From NCBI GenBank assembly GCA_002946415.1, contig NJPS01000006.1, positions 682,001 to 746,000 on the forward strand: a stretch of 64,000 nucleotides of DNA, in the 5' to 3' direction. A program made the translations under genes and the position numbers. Under the pieces are notes generated by a model that worked only from the letters and a program-made list of their open reading frames with translations, was not told where the DNA came from and made no database searches. Positions 22,976 through 34,563 of the stretch are shown piece by piece; the first letter of the stretch is position 1, and each line of letters starts with the position of its first letter. Source of the DNA: Rutstroemia sp. NJR-2017a BVV2 (lineage: Eukaryota; Ascomycota; Leotiomycetes; Helotiales; Rutstroemiaceae).

Positions 22976-24370
22976 ATGGCTGCTCATTCTCAAGTTTCTT
23001 TACCTCTACCCGTACTTCCGGAAGGATGGTCTGCGGAAAAGGACTTCAAGGTTGTTGGTAGCGTTTCTGCTGCCACTCAACGTAGCCTTGAGCCTGTTGG
23101 ACCTCACTTTTTGGCCCACGCTCGCAGAGCCCGTCATAAGCGTACATTCTCCGAAGATGATCGCATCCAAGCCCAGGAAAATGTCAAGAAGGTCGAGGAT
23201 GATGATCTCGGTGAGATCAGTGAAGCGGAGGACCCAATGATGTTGGCTCGTGATGCCAAGGACTGGAAGGTAAATATCGACCTCTTGGTATGAGCCACGA
23301 AGTTTTACTAACTCCCGTCAAAGAACCAAGATCACTACGCCGTTCTCGGTCTCAGTAAATACAGATACAAGGCCACCGAAGAGCAAATCAAGCGCGCCCA
23401 CCGAAAGAAGGTCTTGAAGCATCACCCCGATAAGAAGGCCGCAGCTGGTTCCACCGAAGACGACAACTTCTTCAAGTGCATTCAAAAAGCCACCGATCTT
23501 CTCCTCGATCCTGTCAAGCGCCGTCAATTCGATTCCGTTGACGAAGCTGCTGATGTTCCCCCACCAACCAAGAAACAACAGAAGGACAAGAAGACTTTCT
23601 ACAAGCTTTGGGGTCAATGTTTCAAGGCTGAGGGTCGTTTCTCCCGAATCCAGCCTGTGCCGAAGTTCGGTGATGAGAACAGCACCAAGGAGGAAGTCGA
23701 TGCGTTCTACAACTTCTTCTACAACTTCGACTCGTGGCGTTCGTTCGAATACCAAGATGAAGATGTTCCTGATGACAACGAGAACCGTGATCAGAAGCGT
23801 CACATCGAGCGTAAGAACAACAATGCCCGCAAGAAGAAGAAGACCGAGTATTTGGCTGGGCTGAGAAAAATGCTGGACGAGGCCTCCGCTGGTGACGAAC
23901 GTATCAAGCAATTCCGTCAAGCAGCCAACGCCGAGAAGAACAAGAAGCGTTTGGAGAGAGAAGCAGCCGAGAAGAAGGAAAAGGATGACAAGGAGGCTGC
24001 CAAGAAAGCCGAAGAGCAAGCTGCTAAGGAGGCCGAGGAGAAGGCCAAGGTCGAGAAGGAGCAAGGCAAGAAAGCTAAGGAGGCTGCCAAGGCCGCTGTT
24101 AAGAAGAACAGACGTGTCTTGAAGGGTAGTGTCAAGGATGCCAACTACTTCGCCTCAGGCGGAGAGCCATCCGCTGCTCAGATCGACTCCGTCTTGAATG
24201 ATGTTGAGCTCCTTCAAGGCAAGATTGATCCTGATGAGTGTGCAGCTCTTGCCGGCAAGTTGAACGGCTTGAAGGGTGCGGATGAGATCAAGGGTGTTTG
24301 GAGCGCTGAGGTCAAGAGATTGATCGAGGCTGGAAAGCTCAAGGAGGGCGATGTTAAGACTCTGGCTTAG
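22976..24370 (+). CDS. ZUO1: zuotin, ribosome-associated J-protein
   Basis: Two exons, 22976-23269 and 23324-24370, give 446 residues. The 54-base intron has donor GTAAAT, a perfect TACTAAC branch point at 23317-23323 minus a few bases, and acceptor CAAAG. The J-domain follows the junction: DHYAVLGLSKYRYK, KRAHRKKVLKHHPDKK (HPD motif) and KATDLLLDPVKRRQFDSVDE. Next come the zuotin homology region (DNENRDQKRHIERKNNNARK), a long charged Ala/Lys/Glu helix that binds ribosomes, and a helical C-terminus (SAEVKRLIEAGKLKEGDVK). Zuotin pairs with Ssz1 to form the ribosome-associated complex, which stimulates Ssb Hsp70 on nascent chains. An antisense open frame of 248 codons lies over the Ala/Lys-rich part and is a compositional shadow. 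Confidence 0.96.
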
Positions 24371-25717
24371 ACGAGTAGATGTACATCTGATAGGCGGTAT
24401 GTCTTTAGACTTATATAGAATTATCATGAATCCTTATACTTATCCAAGCGTTCTAACCTGTCTTCTTTCTTTCATGGTTGCGAGTATCCTGGATATGAAA
24501 GACGTGGCTAGAAACATACTCACCATAGGCCTCGGAAGATATGTTACTTGACACGCGTATTTCTTGGTATAGAACGATGAGGAACGTTGTCAGTCACCGA
24601 TAACCCACTAACCTCGCTCGCCCATCTCCTAGCACAAGGAGACTACGCCCGCTGCAGCGTAAAAGAAAACATTCTGTCCAACCGGAATCATCCATCCACC
24701 CAATCTTGCAGACTGCCACGAACAAAGTTGAAGATCCAAATGCACGCGAGGCAGCATCCTTATTCCAAAAAGCCCACATATCTTTAATCAAGGCGGATAC
24801 CAAACCAAATACCTTTCTCCATATAGTATCGGGCAATTCACGCAATCTCATCACTTTCAATATCACGTCTCACCATCATAATATATCACATCATATCATA
24901 GAAAATAAATCAAATTTCCCAGTCATCATAGGAAATCAGCTATGTAAAATATCCTCCGTGTTGAAAACGCCTACTACTTCTAATCGAACCAGCTATCATC
25001 ATTGAATTAATGCTATGGTATCAACCGTGAGAGAAGCTGCAGCCGACGGGGTGGTAGCAATTGTAAGTGAACTCCCAGTTGATCTAAAGTAGATGAACCG
25101 TAGCGGATCCAGTGGTAGCAATTGTAAGTGAGAAACTTCCAGTAAATCCAAAGCCGAAAAAACCGTTCGAGACCTGATGATATCAAGCATAAGTAGGAAC
25201 CCCCAGCCAACTCAAAGCAGAAAACCGTAGCAGACCCGGTGGTATCAATGGCAGGTGAAGGATTCCAAGCCTACCCCAAGCAGAAAAATCGTTTCGACCT
25301 TGTTGTTTGAAGTTTTGAAAATAAAGTAGAATAATGAAATTGAGTGCTGAGTAGTATAATGCTGCATGGTGCTGTTGCTCGTTGGAAGATGAACTGCGTA
25401 GATATTATTGCCAAATCTCCGGACCGAAACGTAGAAGGAGATCGTGAAGGAAGTGCAAAATAGATGAGAACTGAGATAGAACAAGTAGTGGCGTGGAAAT
25501 TCGTGGATATCAGAGCAGAGAGATGCCGAGAAGAAATAGCGTGAATAACTGAGGTTTGTTATAAGATCGACTATTAGGGAGTAAAAACTTTATGAGAGAG
25601 AATGCCTGGTTAGCAAAGATGGTTTGGTTGAAAGAATCCTGCTAGCGCTTTAGATGCAAAGTGACAGGCGAGTACGTTGTAGGTGAGATGCTACAATGTC
25701 CAAGTAGCTTTCAGGAA
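24371..25717. other. intergenic region with 62-bp tandem repeat
   Basis: 1.35 kb between the convergent ends of ZUO1 and the GTPase gene. It contains the four-copy repeat at 25051-25302 and otherwise AT-rich sequence. I see no gene. Confidence 0.6.
25051..25302. repeat. degenerate ~62-bp tandem repeat, 4 copies
   Basis: Units start at 25051, 25112, 25176 and 25239 (61-64 bases). Each begins G(T/A)(G)GTA(G/T)CAA, passes a (T/C)CCAG segment and an AAAG(C/T)(A/C)GA segment, and ends near AACCGT(A/T). A partial fifth copy (GGTATCAACCGTGAGAG) precedes at 25018. Confidence 0.85.
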
Positions 25718-28700
25718 TCAAGGCTGGTAGTCGGCATCATTTTCGTCATCTTCGACAACTGGATCGCCGTCCTCCTCGTTATCAGTCTCGAATCTGCTGA
25801 AGTCGATTTCCTCATCCTCGGATTCCTCGGATTCTTCGTCTGCTTTCTCAGTCGGTTCTTCGTCCCAGCGCTCGCGCAATTTCGAGAAGATCTCGTTGAA
25901 CTTATCGCGCAGCTTAACTTTCTCTGGGCATACACCACCGCCAGCACCTTCTAAGCTGGCGTCTTTAGCAGTGTGGTTTTCCAGCATCATGTTAAACTCC
26001 TCGAATATAATTGTGGTAGCTTCCTTGGTGCTCTGCTCAAATTCGATCCCTAACTCGGGATATAGGTTGTTAAACTGCGCTCGGATTGCCTTTGAGCAGT
26101 TCTTATACATTTCACGACCCTTTTCCTTCACGAAGTCGATATGAATTTGTCTGTTTCTCTTGAAAAGTCCTTTGCCTACAGGGACATTGGGATGTGGTCA
26201 GCAAACCAAGGATACCATCAAATGACTCGTACTTACCGGATGCCTCTCCACACTCCTGGTAAATAGGTTTCCACATCTCAAGCACTTGTGGGGTCACAAG
26301 TTGGTGCGCGTTGGTTGCCGTTGTTTTGATCTTGTTCTCAAAGATGTTTTCGACACATTCATTCATAATCTTTGCAGCCCTCTGCGCACTTTGACTCCAA
26401 AGATATAAAGGCTCAACGACGTGAGGGCAGATCGCGCTGCTGCGAGTAACAACGGAATGGGTAAAAAGCTCAAGGATCCCCGCTATCTGACTGTTATAGG
26501 TAGTGCGCTCTTCTTGGACCGATTCATGAATCGTCTTGCGCCATCGAGCGACAAGAGAGTCAAGATAGAGGCCAGCCCTTGTCCAAGTCAGCAAAATTTA
26601 TTCTAATTAGGAGTTCAAGCTCACATCTCATCATTCCAATGGTATACAATATCCCTGTAACTAGTCCAATCTCCATTATTCTTGTTAATAACTCTGTGAG
26701 TTGACCAGTGAACAGGCTTCTGGGCAAATCCCTTGACCACATCCAGAACATTGGCAGCTGCCGTGGCTTCAGCCTTGGGCATGTGGACGAAGATACCACT
26801 TTTGACCAACTTCTTGGTACTTTGAACCGTGCCAATGTTAAGTTCTTGCAAACTCTGAAAAGCATGTTAGGGATCAATTCATTAACAGCGTCGCTCTCGG
26901 ATCTCATTGATAAGACATACCGCAGTCAGCTGCTTGAGCCCTGTTGCAAATGTCTCTCCAATGGCGTGTCTCTCGGAGGCCAGAAGCTTGTATGCAACAG
27001 TGGTGTCTGATCCCCACAAGCACATGCCGTCAATAAGACTCTCAATCTGTCCGAGAAATAACTCAGCATTGCGCATACGACTATCCAGTGTAGCTCTGTT
27101 AAGCCACTGCTGAAATCCTGGAATTCCAGTGTCTGCCAATTTGGAGAATCCTTTAGTTCGCTCCTCCTTCTTCAGAAAAGCATTAAACGCCCAAGCAGAC
27201 ACACAGAACACCTTCAGGGGGTTTTCGGACTTCTTCTGTCCCATTTCTTTCCGAACGGAGTCGAAATCCGCTCTGAGTGTAGTGCTAGATGTCGTGTTTC
27301 GGTGTTCGATGCACGCCGCTATTACTCGAGATTCGAGATTGGAATCACGACGCGAGAGTTCATTGATCATATCTTGGATTTGGGATTGCTTCACGCGATG
27401 AGGAATTAGTCCACTCCGTGTATTCTTGATCTTTTCCATAAGCTCTTCGAGCAACTTCCTCATTTCTACTTGCTCTGGAGTTGGCGATGAATCGGCAGTC
27501 GTCGTCGCTAAGGCTATTTAGCATAGAACTTGATAGAAGTTGGAATATCCACATGGTAGACAACAAATAATATGCTTACCTTCCCCACGCTTACGCTTTT
27601 TGAGGGCCCTCTGAATCTCCGTTCGTTCTTTCTCCGCTTGTTTCAGCATCTTTTCACCCTCGGCCATTTTCTGCTTCACACTATCAAATTTCTTCTGCAT
27701 GACGATATTCTGACCTGCAATTCTCTCACGCTCCGCCAGAACTTGTCTAAGATCCTTCTCAATAATTTGATGTTTTCTAAGGTATCTCTCATGAACAAGA
27801 GATGAATCGGTCTTTGTGATCACGAAACACAGATGCTCGCTAGAGAAATGGTTTTCGAGCTGCAAGAACCGTTTGGTGACGGAACCTAACAACTCTTGGG
27901 CCTTTTTAACATTAGTATGGATGCGGAAATGGATAAAACGTATGAAACTTACTGGCTTATCCGTTGCAGCTCGCTCTGTCGGAGATATAACACAGTTTAC
28001 CGTCAATTTTTTGGAATAAGCGGCCGCGAGGGCTCCACGAGCGACGTTGGTGTCCATGGTACCGGGGAGATCTACCAAAACGATTCCGCCCTTCAGAATA
28101 TCAGCCTTAACCTCGATACGAACGACCTTTACAAGAGGCCACTGGGCGAATGAATTGCTATCAACGTCCTCTTTGAAGTTGTTACTGTCAAGGTAGCGGC
28201 TGACAGAATCTGAGAATTTTCGAAGACTGCCACTTCTGATGGTTTTGGATTGTCCCAGAATATCTTTGACATTTCGATGGTTCAGGAGGGATGCAACGGA
28301 GTGGCCTTTCATAGCTTCCAGGCTTCGAATGAATGGATATACACACTTGACTTTTCCAAATGTAGATTCTATGCGTTGATGTCGCTCGAGGTCTTCATCA
28401 TCTGCATCGCAATCTTTGTTGGTGGCCTTTTCCTTTAAATCTTCGAAGAAATTCTCCAATTCCAGTTTCCAGTCTTCCTGACTGATGCGCTCAATTGTGG
28501 CCACAAAACCAGAGTCTGGATCAGTACTGGAATTCCAGGAAATCTCGCAAATGGTGGCCGTACATGCCTTGCCGTCGTCAGCGGGAATTAGGTCATCCAT
28601 CTCTAGAAGGGCATTGATCAAGCTTGATTTTCCAGAACCAGAAGTACCAAGCACGCCAACCAGCAGCCGACATCTCCTCTTGGAGGCCCGAATTGTGGCT

Positions 28701-29126
28701 ATCAAAGGTGTCAGCATATTAACATTACCAAAGTAGCAGCATCGCGAGCTAGAACATACCGATCCGCTCGAACCATTTCGTGGAACTCCAAACCTTCTCA
28801 GTATGATTACGAAGGGCCGATTCAAGCTCATTCAAGCTTACCATCGCATTTGCGACAGCCTTTTCTTTGATTTCGACCTGCTCCAGCAAATCAAGTCCAT
28901 CACATTTCCGCCACATTGGAATGAAGAGTTCGTTGGAGTTGCTGGAGGGTATGTCCGCAGGGATGGATGACATGCTTGGACTAGGACTGAGGGGTTTCTC
29001 GGGTGTAAAATGTTGCGTCTCATCTTTTGAAAGAAAGGTGCCATCATCCTCATCACCAAAAGGTTTGAAGCCTTCTTCTGGCGTTGGCAATGGCAATAAT
29101 TCCGTCTTGATTGTCTCATCAGCCAT
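25718..29126 (-). CDS. dynamin-like / SLIP-GC-like large GTPase
   Basis: Seven exons: 29126-28760, 28698-27953, 27901-27580, 27513-26921, 26854-26625, 26577-26237 and 26175-25718, giving 1018 residues with all phases consistent. The ATG at 29126 has context GCAAAAATGGC. The GTPase core has P-loop GTSGSGKSS (residues 140-148), G3 DLPG (332-335) and G4 TKTD (400-403). A charged coiled coil follows the G-domain (KMAEGEKMLKQAEKERTEIQ). The middle is helical and carries a WLNRATLDSRMRNAE stretch; the C-terminus is very acidic (ADEESEESEDEEIDF). The arrangement resembles fungal relatives of the nuclear GTPase SLIP-GC within the dynamin superfamily. The second intron is 51 bases, a multiple of three without a stop, but has donor GTAAGT and a TACTAAT branch point, so I removed it. 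Cellular role is unknown. Confidence 0.82.
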
Positions 29127-30315
29127 TTTTGCTGCTATGCGAAAATGGACTTCTAGGTGTGGATAGTTGCTTGGATGCTGGATCAACTAGAATGTATCAG
29201 TTCAGAAGCTTTAGCTAATAGGAAGGAACCGCAAGCAATAGCAATCAAAGGTCGGCTGCAATAAAAGAGTTTGTGGTAGAGCAGGTGGAATCGGGAGCAC
29301 GAAAATGGGGAAAGGGAAGTGAATGATGAAGCTGAGCGAACACTGCTGTCGATCTTTGGTCCTTGAAGGAACACTGCTGCCGATCTTTGGAGGAACGGAG
29401 TGAATTATGTTGTAAAGGTAAAGTCACTTTGATGCGAGATGTCTTTGGATTCAGGAGAGTTGCGAAGAGATAGACGTCTTGTCAAGGTTGGAATCCGAAT
29501 TACTCTTGACGTCTGTAAGGCGTCGGATGTTCGAAAGGATACAATTGTTGGAAAGATGTTGGAAGCAAGCATGTGATTGAGAGATCGTATGAATTTGAGG
29601 TGTATTTGTGCTTGAAAGTGGATACAATCGAATATTGTATAGAACTGTGAGAGAACAGGAAACGAGGATAGAGGAAGCTTCAGTGATCTCTGTGTTGATC
29701 GGTTCCGAAAAGCAATGGTATCTTAATGCAGAATGTTTCCCACTGTATGTCTAGCTGCAATTAGAATATTTTGATGAAGGGAGAAGACTTCGGAAAGGTT
29801 GTTGGGAATAGAAAATAAAAAGTTGTCGAGATGAGAAAGTTGAAGTTGATAATGGACTCGGGATTAGTTGTTACCTGAGGCAGACCATCTAGCAGAGGTC
29901 TTGGTAACCGCCGTTCAGTTGTTGCCTTGAAGGCTTCTTATAGTTCAGGCCTGTAACACGGGAGAGTGAATTTTAGTAGAAAGAACCTAACATGAGATGC
30001 AGAGCAATCGTCACTTGAGGAGTCGAACCTGGTTCGGCAAACGTGGCAACGACACAAAAGGTTGAGCCAGGACCAAATAAGTAATGGGGTCTTCGGTAAT
30101 ACACAAAGCTTCAGCGACCTTGCGCAGTGAACCACATAACTGGGCCTCCTCCAAGTTATACCTCACCGGCTAATCTTATGGACAACCCTCATGAATAGCA
30201 TATCCTGCCTTAAGGGGAATATTATTTGGAGAAGACGCAGTTCAATTCCCCATAGCTATTTACATGCACCCCGTAATCATACCCCTCTCTCATGTCAAAT
30301 ATGAGATCAAGATCC
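29127..30315. other. intergenic region upstream of the GTPase gene
   Basis: About 1.2 kb, including the GTPase promoter and the 3' flank of NUO-20.8. A 31-bp duplication lies at 29339-29398. A TTCGA-containing GGTTCGACTCC (minus strand, 30020-30030) resembles a tRNA B box but has no matching T stem. No gene was recognised. Confidence 0.55.
29339..29398. repeat. 31-bp direct duplication
   Basis: AACACTGCTG(T/C)CGATCTTTGG occurs at 29339 and again at 29370, with the following GAAGGA/GAACGG partly kept. It lies about 215 bases upstream of the GTPase start. Confidence 0.9.
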
Positions 30316-31081
30316 TTATGGTCCATTTTGAGAATAGATCTGTCTGGTGCGTAGATGCACAGGGGTTTCGTTCGCTGGGGTATCAGGGATAACCTTTTCC
30401 AGTTTCTAGATTGGTGCGTATCAGTATTTACCGTCACCAAGGTTGTAGCAACGGTCCTCACCAGGTTGTCAAAGACGCATTTGTTAAGCTTCCATTCCTG
30501 TGGCCTGCATTGCCAAAGTTGCTGATTGTTGTTGTCAAGACAAGTCCTATGAGGTCGTTAGAAGTCGCTCAAAATTGTATTTCCCTGAGCTCAAGGCGGG
30601 TCAAACGTACCAGTGCTTCCGGAACTCCTCGAGGCAGTGTTTGTTAACGTCTTCGATCCTAAGTTACTGGATCAGCCAGTGCCTCTCTATGTCCTATGAT
30701 TTAACAGCCCTAGTCTGGGCATGTATCCTTCTCAAGCAATCACCCGGTTCCTCTCGACAATGGTAGTAACTCACACGCTCTTCGCACATCTTGTAACCCT
30801 ACGACCTTCCTTCATACAAACAATCTCTCCCTTTCCCGGGTTCTCAGTCTTGCATTGCATGAAATCATCATTGTACGGTCTGCATCGTGCGCCGATAAAG
30901 AAACTGGCCGACAACAATGGAGCCGAACTGCTACCTATCTCTGTGACGGGGGGGACCTCCGCGGGTAATGGGGTAGTATCAATCAAGATCTGTTGATTGA
31001 ATCTGTAGTCACTGTTAGCCACTATATTGAGATCTAAGGTAGCGCGATGATTTGAAATTACCTAGGTGCGCGTGTAGACAT
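30316..31081 (-). CDS. nuo20.8: complex I subunit NUO-20.8 (NDUFA8/PGIV homologue)
   Basis: Five exons, 31081-31062 (20 bases), 31002-30775, 30658-30611 (48 bases), 30546-30462 and 30405-30316, give 156 residues. Splice sites: GTAATT...CTACAG, GTGAGT...CTTAG, GTACGT...CATAG and GTGAGG...TCTAG; every phase agrees. The start gives MSTRAPRFNQQILIDTTPLP. Four CX9C pairs are visible: CRPYNDDFMQC, CMKEGRRVTRC, CLEEFRKHWTC (rebuilt across an intron) and CRPQEWKLNKC. That is the signature of NDUFA8, an intermembrane-space accessory subunit of NADH:ubiquinone oxidoreductase folded by the Mia40 pathway. The C-terminus (VIPDTPANETPVHLR) also fits fungal members. The gene is divergent from NUP57 over 476 bases. 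Confidence 0.95.
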
Positions 31082-31557
31082 TTTGAGAAATGTTGTGAGG
31101 GGAAAATGACTGCATAAATGTCCCAATTGATTGTTTTGGACGTCAATGTTAGATGAAGCTTTGAGGTGAGGTCAAAAACGGAAGCCTTGATTGGTCCATC
31201 AGCCGACCTAACAAAAAAGTCGCGATTAAGTAAATAGCTTCGTCTGGAGTTTAGATAGCTGAGGTCAAAACTCCCCTGCCGCGCTTTTACTGAAAATTCA
31301 AGCTTTCAATAATTTGTCACTTTGGGATAAGTTATCTCCAATTCTCCTCGTCTTACGTTATAGTATATGAGGTGCGGCATTGCAGAAAAGTCTTTCCATA
31401 AAGCTTCACCCGAATGTTCACCGAGCGCGTTCGCGAATTATTTCTTCGATAGCTACGTTCTACGAAACGGATCGAACGACTCGACAAGCCTTCGCACAAT
31501 TTTGCAGTGACTGGAGGTCATTTGTTCTTTTTCGTTGAAAGGAAGACATCATACAAA
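31082..31557. promoter_or_regulatory. divergent promoter of nuo20.8 and NUP57
   Basis: 476 bases between the two start codons. It includes an AT-rich TATAGTATATGAGG stretch near 31360. No gene lies inside. Confidence 0.5.
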
Positions 31558-33017
31558 ATGTTCGGCAGCAGTACCTTTGGTCAGAATAAGCCAGCTGGCG
31601 GAGGGTTGTTTGGATCAACAAACACAACTTCGCAACCTACGGGAGGGTTATTCGGATCCACAAACACAGGAAACCAAAATCAGCAAGGAGGTGGTCTTTT
31701 CGGTGGTGCGCTTGGACAGCCTACTCAGCAAACTCAACCACAGACTGGAGGACTGTTTGGAGGTCTTGGATCCAATAATCAACAAAGTCAGCCACAAGCA
31801 GGAGGTCTGTTTGGCAACAATGCGGGACAGAATAACCAGCAACCGCAGCAACAGACCGGCGGGCTCTTCGGTGGAGGACTCGGGTCTAACAACCAGCAAG
31901 CCCAGCCACAAACAGGAGGTCTGTTCGGTAACACTCTTGGAGGACAAAACAACCAGCAGCAGCAGCAGCAGGGAGGGCTGTTTTCTGGCCTGGGAGCTCA
32001 ACAAGGCCAACAACAACAAAACAACAATTTGCTTGGTGCACCACAACAGCAGAACCCCCTCTTTGGGCAATCTCAACAGGCGCAAGCACTTGGTCAGACA
32101 CAGCAAGGCAATTTCAATAATTTGTTCAATTCTGGCGCATTGGTACCTCGTATGTCTTCGCATGCCTTTGTATAAGCTTAGCTAACATCACTACAGGCGA
32201 AAAGAGTGTCACCGATCAGATCGCGACGGTTCTCGAGAAATGGGATACAGGCAATCCCAATTGCGGTTTTCAGCACTACTTCTACAATAAGGTTGATGAA
32301 GGGCTTGCGCCATTTTACCGACCAGCTCCAAATGAGGACCCGAAGGCTTGGGAAGAAGCGCTTTCAAAAAAACCTGGACCGGGATACATTCCAGTCCTAT
32401 GCGTAGGCTTCGCGCAGATGGGAGAAAGAATAAAAGTCCAGCAGAACAATCTGGCTACTTTCAATGCCCGATTACACGACATCAATGCTAGTCTTACGAA
32501 TCTCCTTCAGACCCACGACACACGAACAAGTATACGCGCAATGGATGCTAAGCGGAAGCATGTGGTTTTGAAGCAGCGTTGTATTGCTCTAGCAACCAAA
32601 GTTCAAGTGCTGAGGAACAGAGGATATGCGCTTGGGGGAGACGAGGAAGATGTCAAAGCTAAGCTAATGAAGCTGGAGAAGGCTGCGAACGACCCAGGAT
32701 TGGGTGCTAGAGCGGAGGAGATTTGGGCTAGGATGATCAATGTCCAAGAAAGAGGTAGATTGTTACGGAGTGAGTTGGAGAAGGCTGGACAGGAGAGTGG
32801 TGAGATCTTGGACGACGTGATGAATCAGCGAGCAAAGAAGGTATACTTGCATCCATTTCTGGTCGAGATTGACAAAAGCTGACTTGTTCATTAGATCCTG
32901 GAAGATTACCAGACCCAATTGGGTTTCCTGAAGAAGGAGTTGGATAAAATACAGAAAGATTATGTCGAATGGGAAAAGGAACAGCCACAGCAAGCAGCGA
33001 AGACAAATGGTCGATGA
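31558..33017 (+). CDS. NUP57: GLFG nucleoporin Nup57 (Nup54 homologue)
   Basis: Three exons, 31558-32149, 32197-32840 and 32895-33017, give 452 residues. Splice sites are GTATGT...CTACAG and GTATAC...CATTAG. The first ~190 residues are Gln/Asn-rich with about seven GLFG repeats plus other FG dipeptides, forming the permeability barrier of the nuclear pore. The second exon carries the Nup54 alpha-helical domain: VLEKWDTGNPNCGFQHYFYN, PGPGYIPVLCVGFAQM and RCIALATKVQVLRNRGYAL. The C-terminal coiled coil continues in the last exon. The protein would sit in the central Nsp1-Nup57-Nup49 channel complex. A 171-codon antisense frame over the FG repeats is a shadow. The call is strong. Confidence 0.95.
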
Positions 33018-33356
33018 TGATTGCAAGATACCCATACTGAATTCGTTTTTTGATTGGAAGCACAGACTTCAAGGCGTTGGTAGGGAATGTAAAAGAGATA
33101 GATGTTGTATAATACGGAAGTCAATTTCTTGCACGTTATCTGGGTAGTGAGCAGATCGATTCTGCCATAGATCGTCGTTGGACAACTCAATAGGTACGCC
33201 CTTGTAATGACTCGGAAGCCGGTAATCGGCCGCTTACTATCACGTGTGACTCATTCACTTACTTCTATAAAATGATATCCTTTGTGCATGTACCTCAATC
33301 TTCATCTTCTTCTCTCATCCAAGGATTTTTCTAGTCCCAAATAACATTCCCTCGCA
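33018..33356. other. intergenic region
   Basis: 339 bases between two plus-strand genes: NUP57 3' sequence and the promoter of the acetyltransferase gene. No site was identified with confidence. Confidence 0.5.
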
Positions 33357-34130
33357 ATGGCACCCCGACCACCAATCCCCTCTGTCTCTCTCTTCCCCCC
33401 GGACCTCGAAACTTCCACTGTCCCCGTCTCCCCCACCCCCTCCAAATTCCCCGAACTCATCACCCTCTCCCACACCACCAACCGCATTTCCCTCGTCCCC
33501 CTCGCCGCATCCCACATTCCCTCTCTATTCACCCACGTCGGCGGACCCGAAAAATACCTCCTCTACAAATACATGCCCTGCGGCCCATTCCCCACGATCC
33601 AAGAATTCACCGCCTACATCGACTGGCTCCTCAAGCCCGGCTCCGGCTTCGTCAACTGGGCAATCGTGCTCCCGTCAGGTGATCCCGTGGGCATTATCTC
33701 GTACCTGAATATCGTGCCTGAAAACCACAGTATCGAAATTGGTCATGTGCTTTTCTCGCCTGTGTTGCAGAGGACGACGGAGGCGACGGAGGCGTGCTGG
33801 CTGCTGGTGAGGTATGCGTTTGAGTTGGGGTATGAGCGGGTCGAGTGGAAGTGTAATGATGAGAATAAGGGGAGTAGGAGGGCGGCGGAGAGGTTGGGAT
33901 TTGTGGGGGAGGGGGTGTTTAGGAGGCATATGGTTGTGAGGGGAAGGAGGAGGGATAGTTGGTGGGGGAGTGTGGTGGTGGAGGAGTGGGGTGTGGTGAG
34001 GAAGGCGTTGGAGGAGTGGTTGAGTGAGGGGAACTTTGATACGGAGGGCAAGCAGAAGAGGAAGGTGGAGGAGATTAGGAAGGAAGTGGCGGGGTTGGAG
34101 AGGGAAAAGGAGAAGGGAATTGGCTCTTGA
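33357..34130 (+). CDS. GNAT family N-acetyltransferase
   Basis: A single exon of 257 residues, ATG at 33357. The sequence fits the RimJ/RimL-like (Acetyltransf_3) branch: RISLVPLAASHIPSLF at the start of the domain, WAIVLPSGDPVGIISYLNIV, EIGHVLFSPVLQRTTEATEA (where acetyl-CoA would bind) and RVEWKCNDENKGSRRAAERL followed by LGFVGEGVFRRHMVVRGRRR. Fungal relatives are commonly annotated as acetyltransferases of unknown substrate. The C-terminal 50 residues form a charged helix. The coding strand is C-rich until about 33680 and then G-rich to the end, an extreme case of the composition switch seen in several genes here. Family sure, substrate unknown. Confidence 0.88.
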   Translation: MAPRPPIPSVSLFPPDLETSTVPVSPTPSKFPELITLSHTTNRISLVPLAASHIPSLFTHVGGPEKYLLYKYMPCGPFPTIQEFTAYIDWLLKPGSGFVNWAIVLPSGDPVGIISYLNIVPENHSIEIGHVLFSPVLQRTTEATEACWLLVRYAFELGYERVEWKCNDENKGSRRAAERLGFVGEGVFRRHMVVRGRRRDSWWGSVVVEEWGVVRKALEEWLSEGNFDTEGKQKRKVEEIRKEVAGLEREKEKGIGS

Positions 34131-34563
34131 GCGGGGATGGGTTCTGAAATGAATGAAGGGATAGAAAGGGTCGAGCTTCGCAACAAGATGTATTGAATGT
34201 GTCTGCATAGATATGTTCGTAACGGGTGGCATTTGTTCAGTCATTCGTAATTGCGCATGCACTCGTCCACAGATGTGACATCTCAACTAATTGATATCTC
34301 TAAATTTCTCATCTGCATTTTATACATTCTCCAGGGAGCGGAGATAAGTTCTCATGCCATGTACTTCCATGGACATATGTATGATATATGCGCCACACGC
34401 AGTCCATCCGTTTCTGACCACTCTATCTTCAACCTATGTGCCAGTGGCACAGACGCGCTGTCCGTTCAACTTCTTTATGTTGTCATTCTTCTATCATATA
34501 TGCATCTCATTGCTCATCGTACCCGTATCGTACAAGTCGTCGTGATGGTATTGTTCGGCTGGC
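34131..34563. other. intergenic region between convergent genes
   Basis: 433 bases of 3' sequence between the acetyltransferase and TOM5 genes, AT-rich with ATGTATGATATATG near 34376. No gene was recognised. Confidence 0.5.

Noticed and set aside
23318..24064. 248-codon leucine-rich antisense frame over ZUO1
   Set aside because: It arises from the Lys/Glu/Ala-rich coding strand read backwards.
29950..30035. tRNA-like B box GGTTCGACTCC on the minus strand
   Set aside because: The flanking bases cannot form the T stem (CCAGG against CCTCA), and no A box or acceptor stem fits at the right distance.
31648..32163. 171-codon antisense frame over the NUP57 FG repeats
   Set aside because: Leucine/serine-rich shadow of Gln/Gly codon repeats, without start context or homology.
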